From Micractinium sp. NFX-FRZ (taxonomy: Eukaryota; Chlorophyta; Trebouxiophyceae; Chlorellales; Chlorellaceae), in assembly GCA_029339195.1 (NCBI GenBank), contig CM055507.1:64001-120168 (forward strand): DNA of 56,168 nt, given 5' to 3'. The notes below the pieces were generated by a model. It was not told the DNA's origin and ran no database searches. It saw only the letters and a list, made by a program, of their open reading frames with translations. A program made the translations under genes and the position numbers. Positions 10,368-22,189 of the stretch are shown in pieces; within the stretch, counting starts at the first letter, position 1, and the number at the start of each line of letters is the position of its first letter.

Positions 10368-10420
10368 CATTCCCAAAAACTGTAGAAAAAACTTCGCTTT
10401 TTCTACAGTTTTTGGGAATG
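10368..10420. terminator. 23-bp perfect hairpin 3' of psbC
   Basis: Arms 10368-10390 and 10398-10420 are exact reverse complements around the loop ACTTCGC. It ends 46 bp after the psbC stop, so it is likely the 3' processing and stability hairpin of psbD-psbC mRNA. The outer part is CCCAAAAACTGT, shared with the nested palindromes at 17651 and 54753. Confidence 0.7.
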
Positions 10421-10466
10421 TATTTAGGAAAAATTATTGAAACGATAAATCGGTTCAAAAAGAAAG

Positions 10467-12981
<2,515 letters not shown>

Positions 12982-13147
12982 CTAAAAACCAAAAACACTC
13001 ATTTACTCCCAAAAATAATATTTTTGGGACTGGAATGATTATTGACAAACCAAGAGTGTTGTCAGAAGCCAAAAATTCAACAGTGTGATGATCTTTTTTG
13101 TTCTATAACATCAAGATCTCACTTAGTTTGTTTGTTTATGCATAGAC

Positions 13148-13177
13148 AGTATAGTAAAGAGAAGATAGGTTTTTCAA
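13148..13177 (-). promoter_or_regulatory. Putative sigma70-type promoter of psbD-psbC
   Basis: Reading the minus strand: TTGAAA (13177-13172), an 18-bp spacer, TATACT (13153-13148). It matches 5 of 6 at each hexamer. The predicted 5' leader of psbD is about 250 nt. Confidence 0.55.
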
Positions 13178-13738
13178 GTTACTAGATTTTTCTTTCTAGC
13201 ATAACAAACACAATATCTTTGGTAAAAATGATAAAAATTAGCCTCAAATTTTTTTTTAATTGGAGCAATAAAATTAAGGTTTCGTTTTAGTTTTCATCAG
13301 TTGGACACACAATCAACAAATCTTTCGTAAATTTTTCAAATTAGTCCCTTTCCCAAAAACTTTGTTTTTGGGGCTAAATGACATTTTGCGGACACAATGA
13401 CAATGACCTATTTCAAAAAATCTCTGAAAATTTTGAATAAGTCTTGTTCTTGTTATTAAAAAAGAAATTTCTTGTATTTTTCGGACTACCAAATAAGAAA
13501 ATCCCGACCTTTCGCAAATTTGGAAAATTTGGAGCCAACTGCTACTGATTCCAAAAACTTCGTTTTTTTCTAAGCTTTTTATTTTTACTAGAATCATAAG
13601 TCTTTTGTTAAAACCTGAAAAAAAGAATTTTGAAATTCTGTTCTTCGACAAACTTTTTCAAAGTTTCTTTTGGGTAAAATTGAACTTAAATTTTATATAG
13701 AGTTTCTTGAAACCGTCCGGGAAAAAATGGCTCCTTCC

Positions 13739-13767
13739 TTTCCCCAAAGTCAGTGACTTTGGGGAAA
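13739..13767. terminator. Hairpin 3' of petG
   Basis: TTTCCCCAAAGTCA (13739-13752) and TGACTTTGGGGAAA (13754-13767) form a near-continuous stem. It lies 49 bp beyond the petG stop, so a petL-petG mRNA 3' end is likely. Confidence 0.6.
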
Positions 13768-13815
13768 AAAATAATAGGAAGGTACTGCTAACAATTTTAT
13801 TTCGTCACTTGAAGC

Positions 13816-13929
13816 CTAAATATTAAGCTGATCTCCACGACGATACTGTAAATAAGCAGTTACAAATAATCCTGTAATTGTTACTGGAACAAGACCAAGC
13901 ACAATACCAGATAAAAGTGGTTCTACCAT
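13816..13929 (-). CDS. petG: Cytochrome b6f complex subunit V (PetG)
   Basis: A 37-residue single-span subunit: [20 protein letters not shown], then [17 protein letters not shown]. The sequence is essentially canonical. PetG is required for stability of the b6f complex. It lies 17 bp after petL, co-oriented. Confidence 0.98.
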   Translation of the reverse strand: MVEPLLSGIVLGLVPVTITGLFVTAYLQYRRGDQLNI

Positions 13930-13946
13930 AAACTTTCTAATTTTTT

Positions 13947-14042
13947 TTAAATTAATTTAATTTTTAAAAGACCAAGATAACATGTTAATGTAATTACCAG
14001 GGCACTTAGTAATAAAGCAATATAACTAAAAACGGTTACCAT
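13947..14042 (-). CDS. petL: Cytochrome b6f complex subunit VI (PetL)
   Basis: 31 codons: [20 protein letters not shown] followed by [11 protein letters not shown]. The single hydrophobic helix and the short basic C-terminus (GLLKIKLI, compare GLNKIRLI) match PetL. The ATG is at 14042. petA-petL-petG on the same strand is a conserved algal order. Confidence 0.92.
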   Translation of the reverse strand: MVTVFSYIALLLSALVITLTCYLGLLKIKLI

Positions 14043-14444
14043 TTTTTTAAAATCCTCAATGCATTACAAACCAAACTCATCGTAAAAACCCAAGTTTTGG
14101 GCGTTGAGTTTGGTACAGGTTCTAGCAAGATGAACTAGTTTAGAGAAACAGATATTTGACACAGCTATTTTCCGTTTCTGATTTCTGAAATGGAAATAGC
14201 CAAATAGTTCCCAAAAATGAAGTTTTTGGGGACAGCAATAATGGCTTACTGGACCAAAAACTTGATCCAATTTCGGTTTTGTGACTGTTTACTCTTTATT
14301 CTGGAACCATAAACAGAGTTTTTGGTAGAAGAATTGGGACAGAGGCTATTCGAAAGAAGTTGGGAGGCGGCCATTTCCAGGTGTCCAAAAATCTTTTATT
14401 TTAGGAAAAGAGCTGGGAAAGGTAAAGGTTCAAATTCTTTGAAA
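14043..14444. other. Spacer petA-petL
   Basis: No gene. It holds a CCCAAAAATGAAGTTTTTGGGG hairpin near 14210-14232 and other partial repeats. No promoter was assigned; petL-petG may be cotranscribed with petA. Confidence 0.55.
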
Positions 14445-15383
14445 TTAAAAATTCATTTCTGCTAATTGAACTTTTTCAAATTGTTTTTTCTTAAGCACTA
14501 AGAAAACTTGAGCTAAAAGAACAAAAAGGAAGAACACTAATAAACCTTGAATGCGGCTTGGGTTTTGTAAAACGATTTCTGTTTCACCTTGACCAAAACC
14601 ACCAACATTTGGATTTGTAGTTAAGGCTTGATCTAAAGTAACAGTATCACCAACTTTAACTACTAATTCTGGACCTGCTGGTAGGTTATCAGAAACACTA
14701 TCTCCAGTTGCTGTTTCAATTGTAACAACATAACCACCTTTTGGTTCTACCGGTTCAATTCCAGTAATTTTTCCAGCAGCAGAGGCTGTATAAATTGTAT
14801 TATTACTTTTTGATCCGTCTGGATACACCTGACCTCGACCACGATTTCCACCTATATAAATAGGATATTTTAAATATGAAATTGATTTATTTTTTGTTGG
14901 ATCTGGCGATAAAATAGGAAAGACCATTTCAGTGTATTTTTTACCAGGAACAGGTCCTACAACTAAAATATTTTTCTTTTCAGGACTGTATGGTTGAAAA
15001 TAAAGTTTGCCTACTTTTGCTTTCATTTCTTCCGGAATTCGGTCTGGAGGAGCTATCTCAAAACCTTCTGGTAAAATTAAAACAGCACCAACATTTAAAT
15101 CACCTTTTTTCCCATTCCCTAAAACTTGTTTTACTTGTTTATCATATGGAATTTTTACAACAGCTTCAAAAACTGTATCCGGTAAAACAGCTTGAGGGAC
15201 TTCAATCTCAACAGGTTTTTGCGCTAAATGACAATTAGCACAAACGATTCGACCATTAGCTTCACGAGGATTTTCATAATTTTGTTGAGCAAAAATAGGA
15301 TAAGCGTAACTTGAGAAACTTAAAAAGAAACTAGAAGCGACAACAAAAAGGCATTGAGAAGCCACTTTTGAGAAAGCAGACAT
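14445..15383 (-). CDS. petA: Cytochrome f precursor
   Basis: 312 residues from the ATG at 15383 ([10 protein letters not shown]). A hydrophobic signal peptide (about residues 11-27) ends at ..SSYA, and the mature protein starts YPIFAQQ, whose N-terminal tyrosine is a haem ligand. The haem-binding CANCH is at residues 48-52. The C-terminal membrane anchor [22 protein letters not shown] is present. The frame continues upstream to 15497 with an alternative ATG at 15428, but those residues do not resemble a transit sequence. Confidence 0.97.
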   Translation of the reverse strand: MSAFSKVASQCLFVVASSFFLSFSSYAYPIFAQQNYENPREANGRIVCANCHLAQKPVEIEVPQAVLPDTVFEAVVKIPYDKQVKQVLGNGKKGDLNVGAVLILPEGFEIAPPDRIPEEMKAKVGKLYFQPYSPEKKNILVVGPVPGKKYTEMVFPILSPDPTKNKSISYLKYPIYIGGNRGRGQVYPDGSKSNNTIYTASAAGKITGIEPVEPKGGYVVTIETATGDSVSDNLPAGPELVVKVGDTVTLDQALTTNPNVGGFGQGETEIVLQNPSRIQGLLVFFLFVLLAQVFLVLKKKQFEKVQLAEMNF

Positions 15384-15620
15384 TTTCTCAGTGCAAAAAG
15401 TTAATTCTAAACTTTTAAAATTATACATAGAATTGTGTAGCAATATACCAAATGAAATTTTCTTCTCGAGAAAAATGAAATTTATCTGTCCCAGCACCGA
15501 TTTTTTTCGTAAGTCTTAGAATCACGAAAAAAAATCGGTCTAAAGGGTGACTTTACAAAAAAGAAAGTTTTTGCTTAGGGGACAAATTTTTTTATTAAAG
15601 TTTCATTTTTTTCTTATTCT

Positions 15621-15626
15621 ATTATA
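15621..15626 (-). promoter_or_regulatory. Putative -10 element of petA
   Basis: Minus-strand TATAAT, a perfect -10, about 240 bp upstream of the petA ATG. The -35 region is weak (TTCAAC with 17-bp spacing). Confidence 0.45.
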
Positions 15627-15659
15627 ACGTAAGTGTAAAATTTGTTGAAATAGTACTAA

Positions 15660-15688
15660 TTGATTTGAAAAAAAAAATAAGGTATACT
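15660..15688 (+). promoter_or_regulatory. Putative sigma70-type promoter of chlI
   Basis: TTGATT (15660-15665), a 17-bp spacer, TATACT (15683-15688). The leader would be about 315 nt. It is divergent from the petA -10, with about 33 bp between the two -10/-35 edges. Confidence 0.55.
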
Positions 15689-16010
15689 AGCAGTCAATTA
15701 GAGAATCTTAAACGTATAAAAATAACCTATCGGTTATTAAAATACAAGAATTTTTGAAGTACCTCAAACCAGAAAAAAAACGGAGCCCAATTTCATCTTG
15801 TTTTTTAAATTCACTTAATTTAGAAACACTTTCGTTTCATCCCACTTCAGGGGTCAAGAATTCCAGGTAAAGAGTAATAAAAACAAAATAATTTGTTTTT
15901 ATGCTATTTCTCTGATAAAAGGCACACATCAGAACAGGATTTTTTTTTACTGGTAAGAGATCTTCTCCACACAAATATTTACCATTATTTAAAACCAATT
16001 CTTTTCAGTT

Positions 16011-17075
16011 ATGAATACAGTTCTTGAAAATTCATTAGAACAAGCACGACCGGTTTTCCCATTTACAGCAATTGTTGGGCAAGAAGAAATGAAATTAGCT
16101 TTAATTTTAAATGTTATTGACCCAAAAATCGGTGGAGTAATGATTATGGGTGATAGAGGAACAGGAAAATCAACTACTGTACGAGCTTTAGTTGATCTGT
16201 TACCTGAAATTCAAGTCGTTGCGGATGATCCTTTCAATTCAGATCCTACAGATCCCGAATTAATGAGTCAAGAAGTCCGTGAAAGGCTTCAACGTAATGA
16301 AACATTACCTGTTACAACAAAAAAAATCTCAATGGTTGATTTACCGTTAGGTGCGACTGAAGATCGTGTTTGCGGGACTATTGACATTGAAAAAGCTTTA
16401 ACAGAGGGTGTCAAAGCATTCGAACCAGGCCTTCTTGCAAAAGCCAATCGAGGGATTCTTTATGTTGATGAAGTAAATCTTCTTGATGATCATCTTGTTG
16501 ACGTGTTATTAGATTCGGCAGCTTCCGGTTGGAATACTGTTGAACGTGAAGGCATTTCAATTAGCCATCCAGCACGTTTTATTCTCGTAGGCTCTGGAAA
16601 TCCGGAAGAAGGTGAACTTCGACCACAATTATTAGATCGTTTTGGTATGCATGCTCAAATTGGTACAGTAAAAGATCCAAATTTACGTGTTCAAATCGTT
16701 GAACAACGTGCAAGTTTCGATGCAGCACCACTTGAATTTCGTCAAACTTATCAAGATTCTCAAACACAACTAGGGACTCAAATTGTGGAAGCTCGAACTA
16801 TTCTTTCGAAAGTTCAATTAGATTATGACTATCGAGTTAAAATTTCTCAAATTTGTTCTGAATTAGATGTTGATGGTTTACGTGGCGATTTAGTAACAAA
16901 TCGTGCAAGTAAGGCGATTGCTGCTTTTGAAGGACGAACTGAAGTTACTCCTGAAGATATTTTTCGAGTAATTCCTCTTTGTTTACGTCATAGATTACGT
17001 AAAGACCCGTTAGAATCTATCGATTCGGGTGATAAAGTTCGAGATATCTTTAAACGTGTTTTTGGGTATGTTTAA
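16011..17075 (+). CDS. chlI: Magnesium chelatase subunit ChlI
   Basis: A 354-residue AAA+ ATPase that, with ChlD and ChlH, inserts Mg2+ into protoporphyrin IX, the first committed step of chlorophyll synthesis. Walker A GDRGTGKS at residues 47-54; Walker B region [12 protein letters not shown] at 149-160; sensor regions [20 protein letters not shown] follow. Full length, no intron. No clear ribosome-binding site precedes the ATG at 16011. Confidence 0.97.
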   Translation: MNTVLENSLEQARPVFPFTAIVGQEEMKLALILNVIDPKIGGVMIMGDRGTGKSTTVRALVDLLPEIQVVADDPFNSDPTDPELMSQEVRERLQRNETLPVTTKKISMVDLPLGATEDRVCGTIDIEKALTEGVKAFEPGLLAKANRGILYVDEVNLLDDHLVDVLLDSAASGWNTVEREGISISHPARFILVGSGNPEEGELRPQLLDRFGMHAQIGTVKDPNLRVQIVEQRASFDAAPLEFRQTYQDSQTQLGTQIVEARTILSKVQLDYDYRVKISQICSELDVDGLRGDLVTNRASKAIAAFEGRTEVTPEDIFRVIPLCLRHRLRKDPLESIDSGDKVRDIFKRVFGYV

Positions 17076-17385
17076 CAAGTCTTGACAAAAAAGGGTAGTG
17101 TTGTCTTTTCCAAAATTACGTTCGCCCAAATTTTCTAAATTTTGGTAAGGGCATGACTATTTCTATTTTGACCTCTCCCACAGAGACTTTTTTAGGTCGT
17201 CTCAAATATTTTCCTGTTCTCAAAGTCTTAGACTTTGAGAACAGGAAGATATTTGAGACTTAAGACAATCAATTAAAGTTTTTTAGGCTATTTAATTAAA
17301 AATTACACGAACATTGTTTCTAGTATTGAGACAGGACTCAATTTCGAAAAAAGAAGAGAATTTGTCCTTTCAAAAAGGAGTAAAT
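17076..17385. other. Spacer chlI-trnR-UCU
   Basis: It contains only the long chlI 3' hairpin, listed next. A short frame MTISILTSPTETFLG... (17153 onward) runs into that hairpin and is not convincing. Confidence 0.6.
17199..17259. terminator. 29-bp hairpin 3' of chlI
   Basis: Arms 17199-17227 and 17231-17259 pair over 29 positions with a single G-U type mismatch, around a TTA loop. The tip includes CCTGTTCTCAAAGTC and its complement. It lies 124 bp after the chlI stop and is the longest single stem in the window. A 3' end for chlI mRNA is likely. Confidence 0.75.
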
Positions 17386-17457
17386 GGGCTCATCGTCTAA
17401 CGGATAAGACACGCGCCTTCTAAGCGTGCAATGTAGGTTCGATTCCTACTGAGCTCA
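17386..17457 (+). tRNA. trnR-UCU: trnR-UCU
   Basis: Acceptor GGGCTCA/TGAGCTC, anticodon stem CGCGC/GCGTG with loop CTTCTAA (anticodon TCT), T arm GTAGG-TTCGATT-CCTAC. It reads AGA/AGG. Discriminator A. Confidence 0.94.
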
Positions 17458-17511
17458 AACAAAAACTTAATTTTTAGGCTACTACCATCTAACCCGAAAA
17501 TAAAAAAAGAT

Positions 17512-17545
17512 AAATTCTGCTGGTTTTTGAAAACCAGCAGAATTT
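17512..17545. terminator. 16-bp perfect hairpin 3' of trnR-UCU
   Basis: AAATTCTGCTGGTTTT (17512-17527), TG, and AAAACCAGCAGAATTT (17530-17545). It sits 55 bp after trnR-UCU in a convergent region with rpl12 and is symmetric, so it may serve transcripts from both sides. Confidence 0.6.
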
Positions 17546-17650
17546 CGTAAATAATTTTTTCTTAACCGACTCATTGGTCTAGTCCCAATTGAAGTCGCAG
17601 TTGAACCTCATTTTCGAAATGGTTAAAATTTTTTCTTTTTCCTTCCCACC

Positions 17651-17695
17651 CCCAAAAACTGTATCAAAAACGACGTTTTTGATACAGTTTTTGGG
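17651..17695. repeat. 21-bp nested palindrome 3' of rpl12
   Basis: Perfect 21-nt arms (17651-17671, 17675-17695) with a GAC loop. The outer part CCCAAAAACTGTA and the inner part TCAAAAAC-GAC-GTTTTTGA are each recognisable elements, one inside the other. It starts 38 bp after the rpl12 stop and may also define that mRNA end. Confidence 0.8.
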
Positions 17696-17732
17696 ACCAA
17701 ATTTTGTAAGAAATCTAGTCTAGTTAAAAAAA

Positions 17733-18122
17733 TTAATCAATTTTTACTTTTGCACCAGCTTCTTCTAATTGCTTTTTCGCTGATTCAGCATCTTCTTTAG
17801 AAATTCCTTGTTGAATTGCTTTTGGTAAAGAAGTAATAGCTTCTTTTGCTTCTTTTAAATCAAGAGATGTTAAATTTCTAACTACTTTTAGAACAGGAAC
17901 ACGTTTGTCACTAGGAACATCTTCAATAATGACATCAAATGTTGTTTTTTCTTCAACAGCTTCGGCAGCTGCAGCACCCGCAGGTGCTGCCATAAAACCA
18001 CCGCCTACAGGCGCTGAAGCATCAACACCAAAAGTTTCTTCAATTTGTGAAACTAATTCTGCAGCTTCTAATAAAGTAATTGATTTTAGTTTTTCGATAA
18101 TTTCATTTGTTGTTGTAGACAT
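17733..18122 (-). CDS. rpl12: Large ribosomal subunit protein bL12
   Basis: A 129-residue L7/L12 stalk protein. An N-terminal dimerisation helix ([23 protein letters not shown]) and an Ala/Gly/Pro hinge (about 35-56) are followed by a C-terminal globular domain with [21 protein letters not shown] and GLKEAK-like [12 protein letters not shown] at 18122, AAGGAG at 18128-18133. Last gene of the long ribosomal block. Confidence 0.97.
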   Translation of the reverse strand: MSTTTNEIIEKLKSITLLEAAELVSQIEETFGVDASAPVGGGFMAAPAGAAAAEAVEEKTTFDVIIEDVPSDKRVPVLKVVRNLTSLDLKEAKEAITSLPKAIQQGISKEDAESAKKQLEEAGAKVKID

Positions 18123-18518
18123 ATTGTCTCCTTTAAATAAAGATTAATAGTAGCTTTAGACAAAAAAATATTGATACTTCTAGATACGCTGAGTCAAAAA
18201 CAGTGTTTTTATTACCAATTGTACCAAGTTTAAAAATTGGATTTGGTCCCAAATTTTTACAAAATTTGGGAAAGAGTGTTATAAAAAAACATCAATCTTT
18301 TAAAAACGGAAACTAATTTTTTCTCAAATTTTTCAAATAAATCCTGCCCCAATTGTGAAAAATTTGGGGAAGAGAAAGGTAAAGAATTTCACACTAGTAC
18401 AGATATCGTTAACTGATGTATTTCAATTTTTTTTCTAAAATATTTACTAAATGTAAAAAAAGTAGACAAAAACAGTGTTTTTGCCTAATAATGAAGTTTC
18501 AATTGGGTAGTAAATAAA
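18123..18518. other. Spacer rps9-rpl12
   Basis: No gene. It holds an 11-bp hairpin TCCCAAATTTT-TAC-AAAATTTGGGA (18247-18271), a GCCCCAATTGTG..AATTTGGGG palindrome near 18345-18370 and short AAAACAGTGTTTTT elements. Confidence 0.6.
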
Positions 18519-18926
18519 TTAACGTTTTGAAAATTGTGGAGCTTTTCGAGCTTTTTTTAAACCATATTTTCGGCGTTCTTTAATACGAGCATCTCTTGTT
18601 AAAAAGCCTGGCTTTTTAAAAGATTTTCTATAATCCGGAAAGAGTTCTACAAAAGCTTTACTTAAAGCTAAACGAATGGCTTGTGCTTGAGCACTTAATC
18701 CCCCACCTTGAACAAAAACAAGAGCATCATATTTTGCTTCTGTTTTTACAAGGTCGCTGGCATTAAGCATATTTTGTAAATAGACTGCGTTATTTTGGAA
18801 ATAATCCGCAGCACTTTTTCCATTTACAACAACATTTGTCCCTGATCCAGGAACTAATTGTACACGAGCCATAGCTGTTTTTCGTCCACCAGAATGACTT
18901 GACTGAGATATAGATTTTGTAATCAT
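18519..18926 (-). CDS. rps9: Small ribosomal subunit protein uS9
   Basis: 135 residues. Conserved GGRKTAMARVQLVPGSG near the N-terminus, GGGLSAQAQAIRLALSKA in the middle, and the typical basic tail DARIKERRKYGLKKARKAPQFSKR that reaches the P-site tRNA. ATG at 18926. Confidence 0.97.
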   Translation of the reverse strand: MITKSISQSSHSGGRKTAMARVQLVPGSGTNVVVNGKSAADYFQNNAVYLQNMLNASDLVKTEAKYDALVFVQGGGLSAQAQAIRLALSKAFVELFPDYRKSFKKPGFLTRDARIKERRKYGLKKARKAPQFSKR

Positions 18927-19081
18927 TATACTTTCGAAATTTGTTTAAATTCTATGTACCGTTCCCAACTTTGAAAAATTTGGGATTAACTTTGTTTTTG
19001 ATACAGTAATCGAAGGGTTTTATACTTTGTTTTAAATCTGTAATTCTGGAGATTCGTAAAATAAAAGTAGTACTAATAGAT

Positions 19082-19822
19082 CTACTTGGTACCAAAAACC
19101 TGGGTTTTACTAACAGTAGCAAATTGATAAAAGAAACTAGTTAGATTTTTTAAAGCAAATTGGACAGTTTCTTGTGGACTCACACTACCATCAGTCCAAA
19201 CTTCTAAAACAATATATTCGGATCCTTGCTTCACATTAAGTGATTTAATTGTATAATTCACTTTTTGAACCGGCATTGGAACTGTATCAAAAACGAAGTT
19301 TCGAGTTTTCTTTTCACCACCAGAGCTTGTCTTATTAGTAACAAGTTGATGAGGTCGTCGTACCTCTAAATTGATACAAAGCGAAAAGTCGCCACTACTT
19401 GTTAAAGTAGCAATGTGTGCGTTTGGATCAATACATTTCACTGTTACCGGAAGTTTTAAATCACTTGCAGTTAGTTTTTTTGGTCCAAAACTGTTTACAA
19501 ACCCTTTTGCTTGAAAAGTATCTAATTCTGCGAGATTTGAATTACAAGGTGCAAAGACAAGTTTTTTCAAATTTAAAAGAATATCTAGAACAGTTTCTTC
19601 TACGCCTGGCAAAGCAGCAAACTCATGACCTGCTCCTTCAATTAGAACATCTGTAATGATAACGCCAGGTATCTCAGAAAGCAATGTTCTTCGTAGTGCA
19701 TTAGCGAATGTTAGCGATTGGCCACGTAAAAATGTCCCTAGATGAAATCTAGCATACATTGAACCTTGCTCTTGAATTCGTGAATCCACACAAGAGAAAA
19801 ATAAATTTTGAGTTTTCGTCAT
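19082..19822 (-). CDS. rpoA: RNA polymerase subunit alpha, N-terminal domain only
   Basis: 246 residues from the ATG at 19822. The N-terminal domain is intact: HLGTFLRGQSLTFANALRRTLLSEIPG (dimerisation) and LEVWTDGSVSPQETVQFALK. The protein stops right after it, so the alpha C-terminal DNA/activator-binding domain (usually about 80 more residues) is absent. The last codons (..SKTQVFGTK) are read from a palindrome of the CCAAAAAC type at about 19086-19111. It assembles the plastid-encoded polymerase. Confidence 0.93.
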   Translation of the reverse strand: MTKTQNLFFSCVDSRIQEQGSMYARFHLGTFLRGQSLTFANALRRTLLSEIPGVIITDVLIEGAGHEFAALPGVEETVLDILLNLKKLVFAPCNSNLAELDTFQAKGFVNSFGPKKLTASDLKLPVTVKCIDPNAHIATLTSSGDFSLCINLEVRRPHQLVTNKTSSGGEKKTRNFVFDTVPMPVQKVNYTIKSLNVKQGSEYIVLEVWTDGSVSPQETVQFALKNLTSFFYQFATVSKTQVFGTK

Positions 19823-20428
19823 AAACTATGTGGGAGGGTCACTTATTAGACCGATCGGTTACAAACAGGAGTCAATGATGCTACCTATATCAACTTGAAC
19901 GATTTTCCTTCTAACAATAAACATTTCGTTTTTTGTACCCTTTTTTTAAGCCCAAAAAGAAAAGGAAAACGAAATTAAAATAAAGAGAAGGTCTACCAAA
20001 GTTTTTTTACCGGGTCTAAAGTTTTGTTAGGATTTTTTCGCACCTATTTTCCCTAAAAGAATTTGGGACAGGCGTTTAATAGATGCTAATTTAACAGAAA
20101 CCAAAAAGTTTTTTTATTAGACTAGGAAAAAGAATTACAAATGGATAAAAAAACGTTGAAATCAGTTCACAATTTCACAGCAAAAACATTGTAAGTACCA
20201 AACTAGTTAAAAAATCTGCGACCCATTTTGTTCCCAAAAACTTTGTTTTTGGGATTAAATTGAAAAATTTGAAAAATAGGTTGGAAAACGAAACAATTTT
20301 AGATTAACCCTTATCGAATTCGTAAAAAATTACGATAGGTTAAACCAATCCCAAAAACTTTGTTTTTAGTACTCAATTTTCTTTTTGGTATCTTACTGAT
20401 TCTACTTTTTGTGAAGAATTAATGATTA
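19823..20428. other. Spacer rps11-rpoA
   Basis: No gene. It contains hairpins TCCCAAAAAC-TTT-GTTTTTGGGA (20232-20254) and a related imperfect one near 20350-20371. Confidence 0.6.
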
Positions 20429-20821
20429 TTAGATTCGACGTTTTTTCGGTGGTCGACACCCATTGTGTGGGATCGGAGTAATATCTCGAATAATTGTAAT
20501 ATTCAGTCCGGCATCACGTAACCCGCGTAAAGCAGCTTCTCGACCAGCCCCAGCACCTTTAACATTCACCCTGATTTCTCGCATTCCTTGACTAACACAA
20601 GTTTGCGCTGCATTTTCTGCTGCTTGTTTTGCAGCTAATGGTGTTTTTTTACGTGCACCTTTAAACCCACAAGCACCTGCAGACGACCAAGCTAAAACAT
20701 TTCCTTTGTTGTTTGTAATTGTAACAATGGTATTGTTAAATGTCGATTGAATATGAGCCACACCTTGGCTTACTTTTTCACGAAATTTCTTTTTCGCGCT
20801 TTTTTCTATTTTTTTTGCCAT
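20429..20821 (-). CDS. rps11: Small ribosomal subunit protein uS11
   Basis: 130 residues, [20 protein letters not shown], then [20 protein letters not shown] and the C-terminal [18 protein letters not shown]. The start at 20821 is chosen because the family begins here and AAAGG lies 4-8 bp upstream. The frame also opens at 20887, but those 22 extra residues are encoded by a dispersed palindrome (20859-20879). Confidence 0.97.
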   Translation of the reverse strand: MAKKIEKSAKKKFREKVSQGVAHIQSTFNNTIVTITNNKGNVLAWSSAGACGFKGARKKTPLAAKQAAENAAQTCVSQGMREIRVNVKGAGAGREAALRGLRDAGLNITIIRDITPIPHNGCRPPKKRRI

Positions 20822-21525
20822 AAACCTTTTAATTTCTTTTTTTCCAAACGTTGACTTCACCAAAAACTTTGTTTTTGGTTTCGACAATGTCGAACCAAAA
20901 AATCTTATTTTTTGGTACAGTCACTAATTGTAATTTTTTTAACAACTCTGCGAAAACCTTTCAATCAGGTTCAAACATTATCAAAATGACACTGTTGCGA
21001 TTCTAAAGTAATTGAGGAGACAGGGTAACAAAAACAAAGTTTTTGTTACTAGGTAGTCCCTAATTTTTCAAATAGTTCTGTGCTCTTCTACTCCCAAAAA
21101 ATGGACTAAAAACTTCGTTTTTGGACATTTTTTGGGACCAAATTTTACAAATTTGGGGAAGGGAATAAAAAAATCTTTTAAGAAACAGGACTATCTTACA
21201 CTGTTGGACAATTACAGGTAGTCTCAATTTTCTCAAATTTGAGAAAAGGAATCGAACAGTACAGGTTATTGTTTGACTTTTCGGTAAAGAGTCTCTGTCA
21301 AAAAGTTACTACAGAATCTAACTAAAGTAGAATTCTTGTTATCTTGTTATGCAAAAAAACTACAATGTGTTTATTAAAGGGATATCCCAAAATAACATTA
21401 TTTTGGTTTAACAAATCATTTAATCAAAAATCCCATTTTTCTTTTACTCGTTAACACTTCAAAAGCAAAACTTTTGCTTTTGTCAATTTTTTACATGTTA
21501 AAAAAAAATGTAAAACTAGTAGATA
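20822..21525. other. Spacer rpl36-rps11
   Basis: No gene. It holds ACCAAAAAC-TTT-GTTTTTGGT (20859-20879), GTAACAAAAAC-AAA-GTTTTTGTTAC (21025-21049), composite repeat copy 1 (21060-21159) and a hairpin TTTTACAT..ATGTAAAA near the rpl36 3' end. Confidence 0.65.
21060..21159. repeat. Composite dispersed repeat, copy 1
   Basis: About 100 bp nearly identical to 51736-51834. In order: CTAATTTTTCAAATAGT, CTCTTCTACTCCC, a palindrome with outer arms TCCCAAAAAATG/CATTTTTTGGGA and inner TAAAAAC-TTC-GTTTTT, then ACCAAATTTTACAAATTTGGGG. Confidence 0.85.
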
Positions 21526-21639
21526 TTAACCTTGACGTTGTTTATGTTTTGGGTTTTGACAAATCACACGTAAAGTCCCTTTTCGTCGAATTAAACGACA
21601 CTTATCACACATTTTTTTCACTGAAGGACGAACTTTCAT
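21526..21639 (-). CDS. rpl36: Large ribosomal subunit protein bL36
   Basis: 37 residues, [20 protein letters not shown] followed by [17 protein letters not shown]. The zinc ligands C-x2-C-x12-C-x4-H are present. Canonical length and position between rps11 and infA. Confidence 0.98.
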   Translation of the reverse strand: MKVRPSVKKMCDKCRLIRRKGTLRVICQNPKHKQRQG

Positions 21640-21949
21640 AATGACGTTTTTATTTTTATTTTTTTTTGAACCAAATTCCGTCCATCAAATTCAACAAATT
21701 TGGTGGAACTGTACCAAAAACTTTATTTTTTTGACATCTGGTCCCAACATTGTTCCCAAATCAAACACTCATCAAAGAGAGTCCAAAAATATTTACCAAA
21801 AACTGCGTTTATTACCAAAAACGAGGTTTTTGGGGTCAATACCAGATATTCCTAAAATTTTTGAATTTTTGGGAACGGGAACCGGAAAGGAAAGGATGTC
21901 CGAAATAGCTTATAGCTTTTGGGATTTCATTTGGGACACACACGCAAAA
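21640..21949. other. Spacer infA-rpl36
   Basis: No gene. It consists mainly of repeat pieces, including TACCAAAAACTGCG followed by ACCAAAAAC-GAG-GTTTTTGGG near 21788-21833. Confidence 0.55.
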
Positions 21950-22189
21950 CTAAGTTTTGCTACCAGGTCGAAGTCGATATGTTATACGCCCACGACGTAA
22001 ATCATATGGGCTTAATTCAACAGCAACCCGATCACCTAATAATATACGAATATAATTGCGTCGTATTTTGCCAGAAACATGAGCTAAAACGAGAAAACCG
22101 TTTTCAAGTTTCACGCGAAACATTCCGTTTGACAAACATTGAGTTACGACGCCTTCCATCTCAATAAGATCAATGTTTTTTCGAGTCAA
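21950..22189 (-). CDS. infA: Translation initiation factor IF-1
   Basis: 79 residues with the OB-fold signature [20 protein letters not shown] and [20 protein letters not shown], ending [13 protein letters not shown]. No upstream in-frame ATG exists. The likely start is TTG at 22189, 3 nt after an AAGGAGG site (22193-22199). ATT (22174) is an alternative. The only ATG, at residue 11, would delete the first beta strand. IF-1 closes the 30S A site during initiation. Confidence 0.93.
   Translation of the reverse strand: MTRKNIDLIEMEGVVTQCLSNGMFRVKLENGFLVLAHVSGKIRRNYIRILLGDRVAVELSPYDLRRGRITYRLRPGSKT

Larger units (their letters stand above)
10052..10466. other. Spacer trnS-GCU to psbC 3' end
   Basis: No gene. 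It holds two hairpins, listed separately, both near the psbC stop. Confidence 0.65.
15384..16010. other. Divergent promoter region petA / chlI
   Basis: No gene. It holds a near-perfect ACCGATTTTTTTCGT..ACGAAAAAAAATCGGT hairpin (15496-15539) upstream of petA, and two divergent promoter candidates at 15621-15688, listed separately. Confidence 0.65.

Noticed and set aside
13313..13651. 112-codon minus-strand open frame between psbD and petG
   Set aside because: It begins at TTG without a ribosome-binding site and includes CCCAAAAAC repeat codons (SFSPKNKVFGKG); composition is that of spacer DNA.
17153..17261. Small frame MTISILTSPTETFLG after chlI, resembling the start of a photosystem protein
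   Set aside because: The frame runs straight into the 29-bp chlI hairpin and matches no small plastid protein beyond a few residues.
20822..20887. N-terminal extension of Rps11
   Set aside because: It is encoded by a dispersed palindrome; the normal start with AAAGG upstream lies at 20821.
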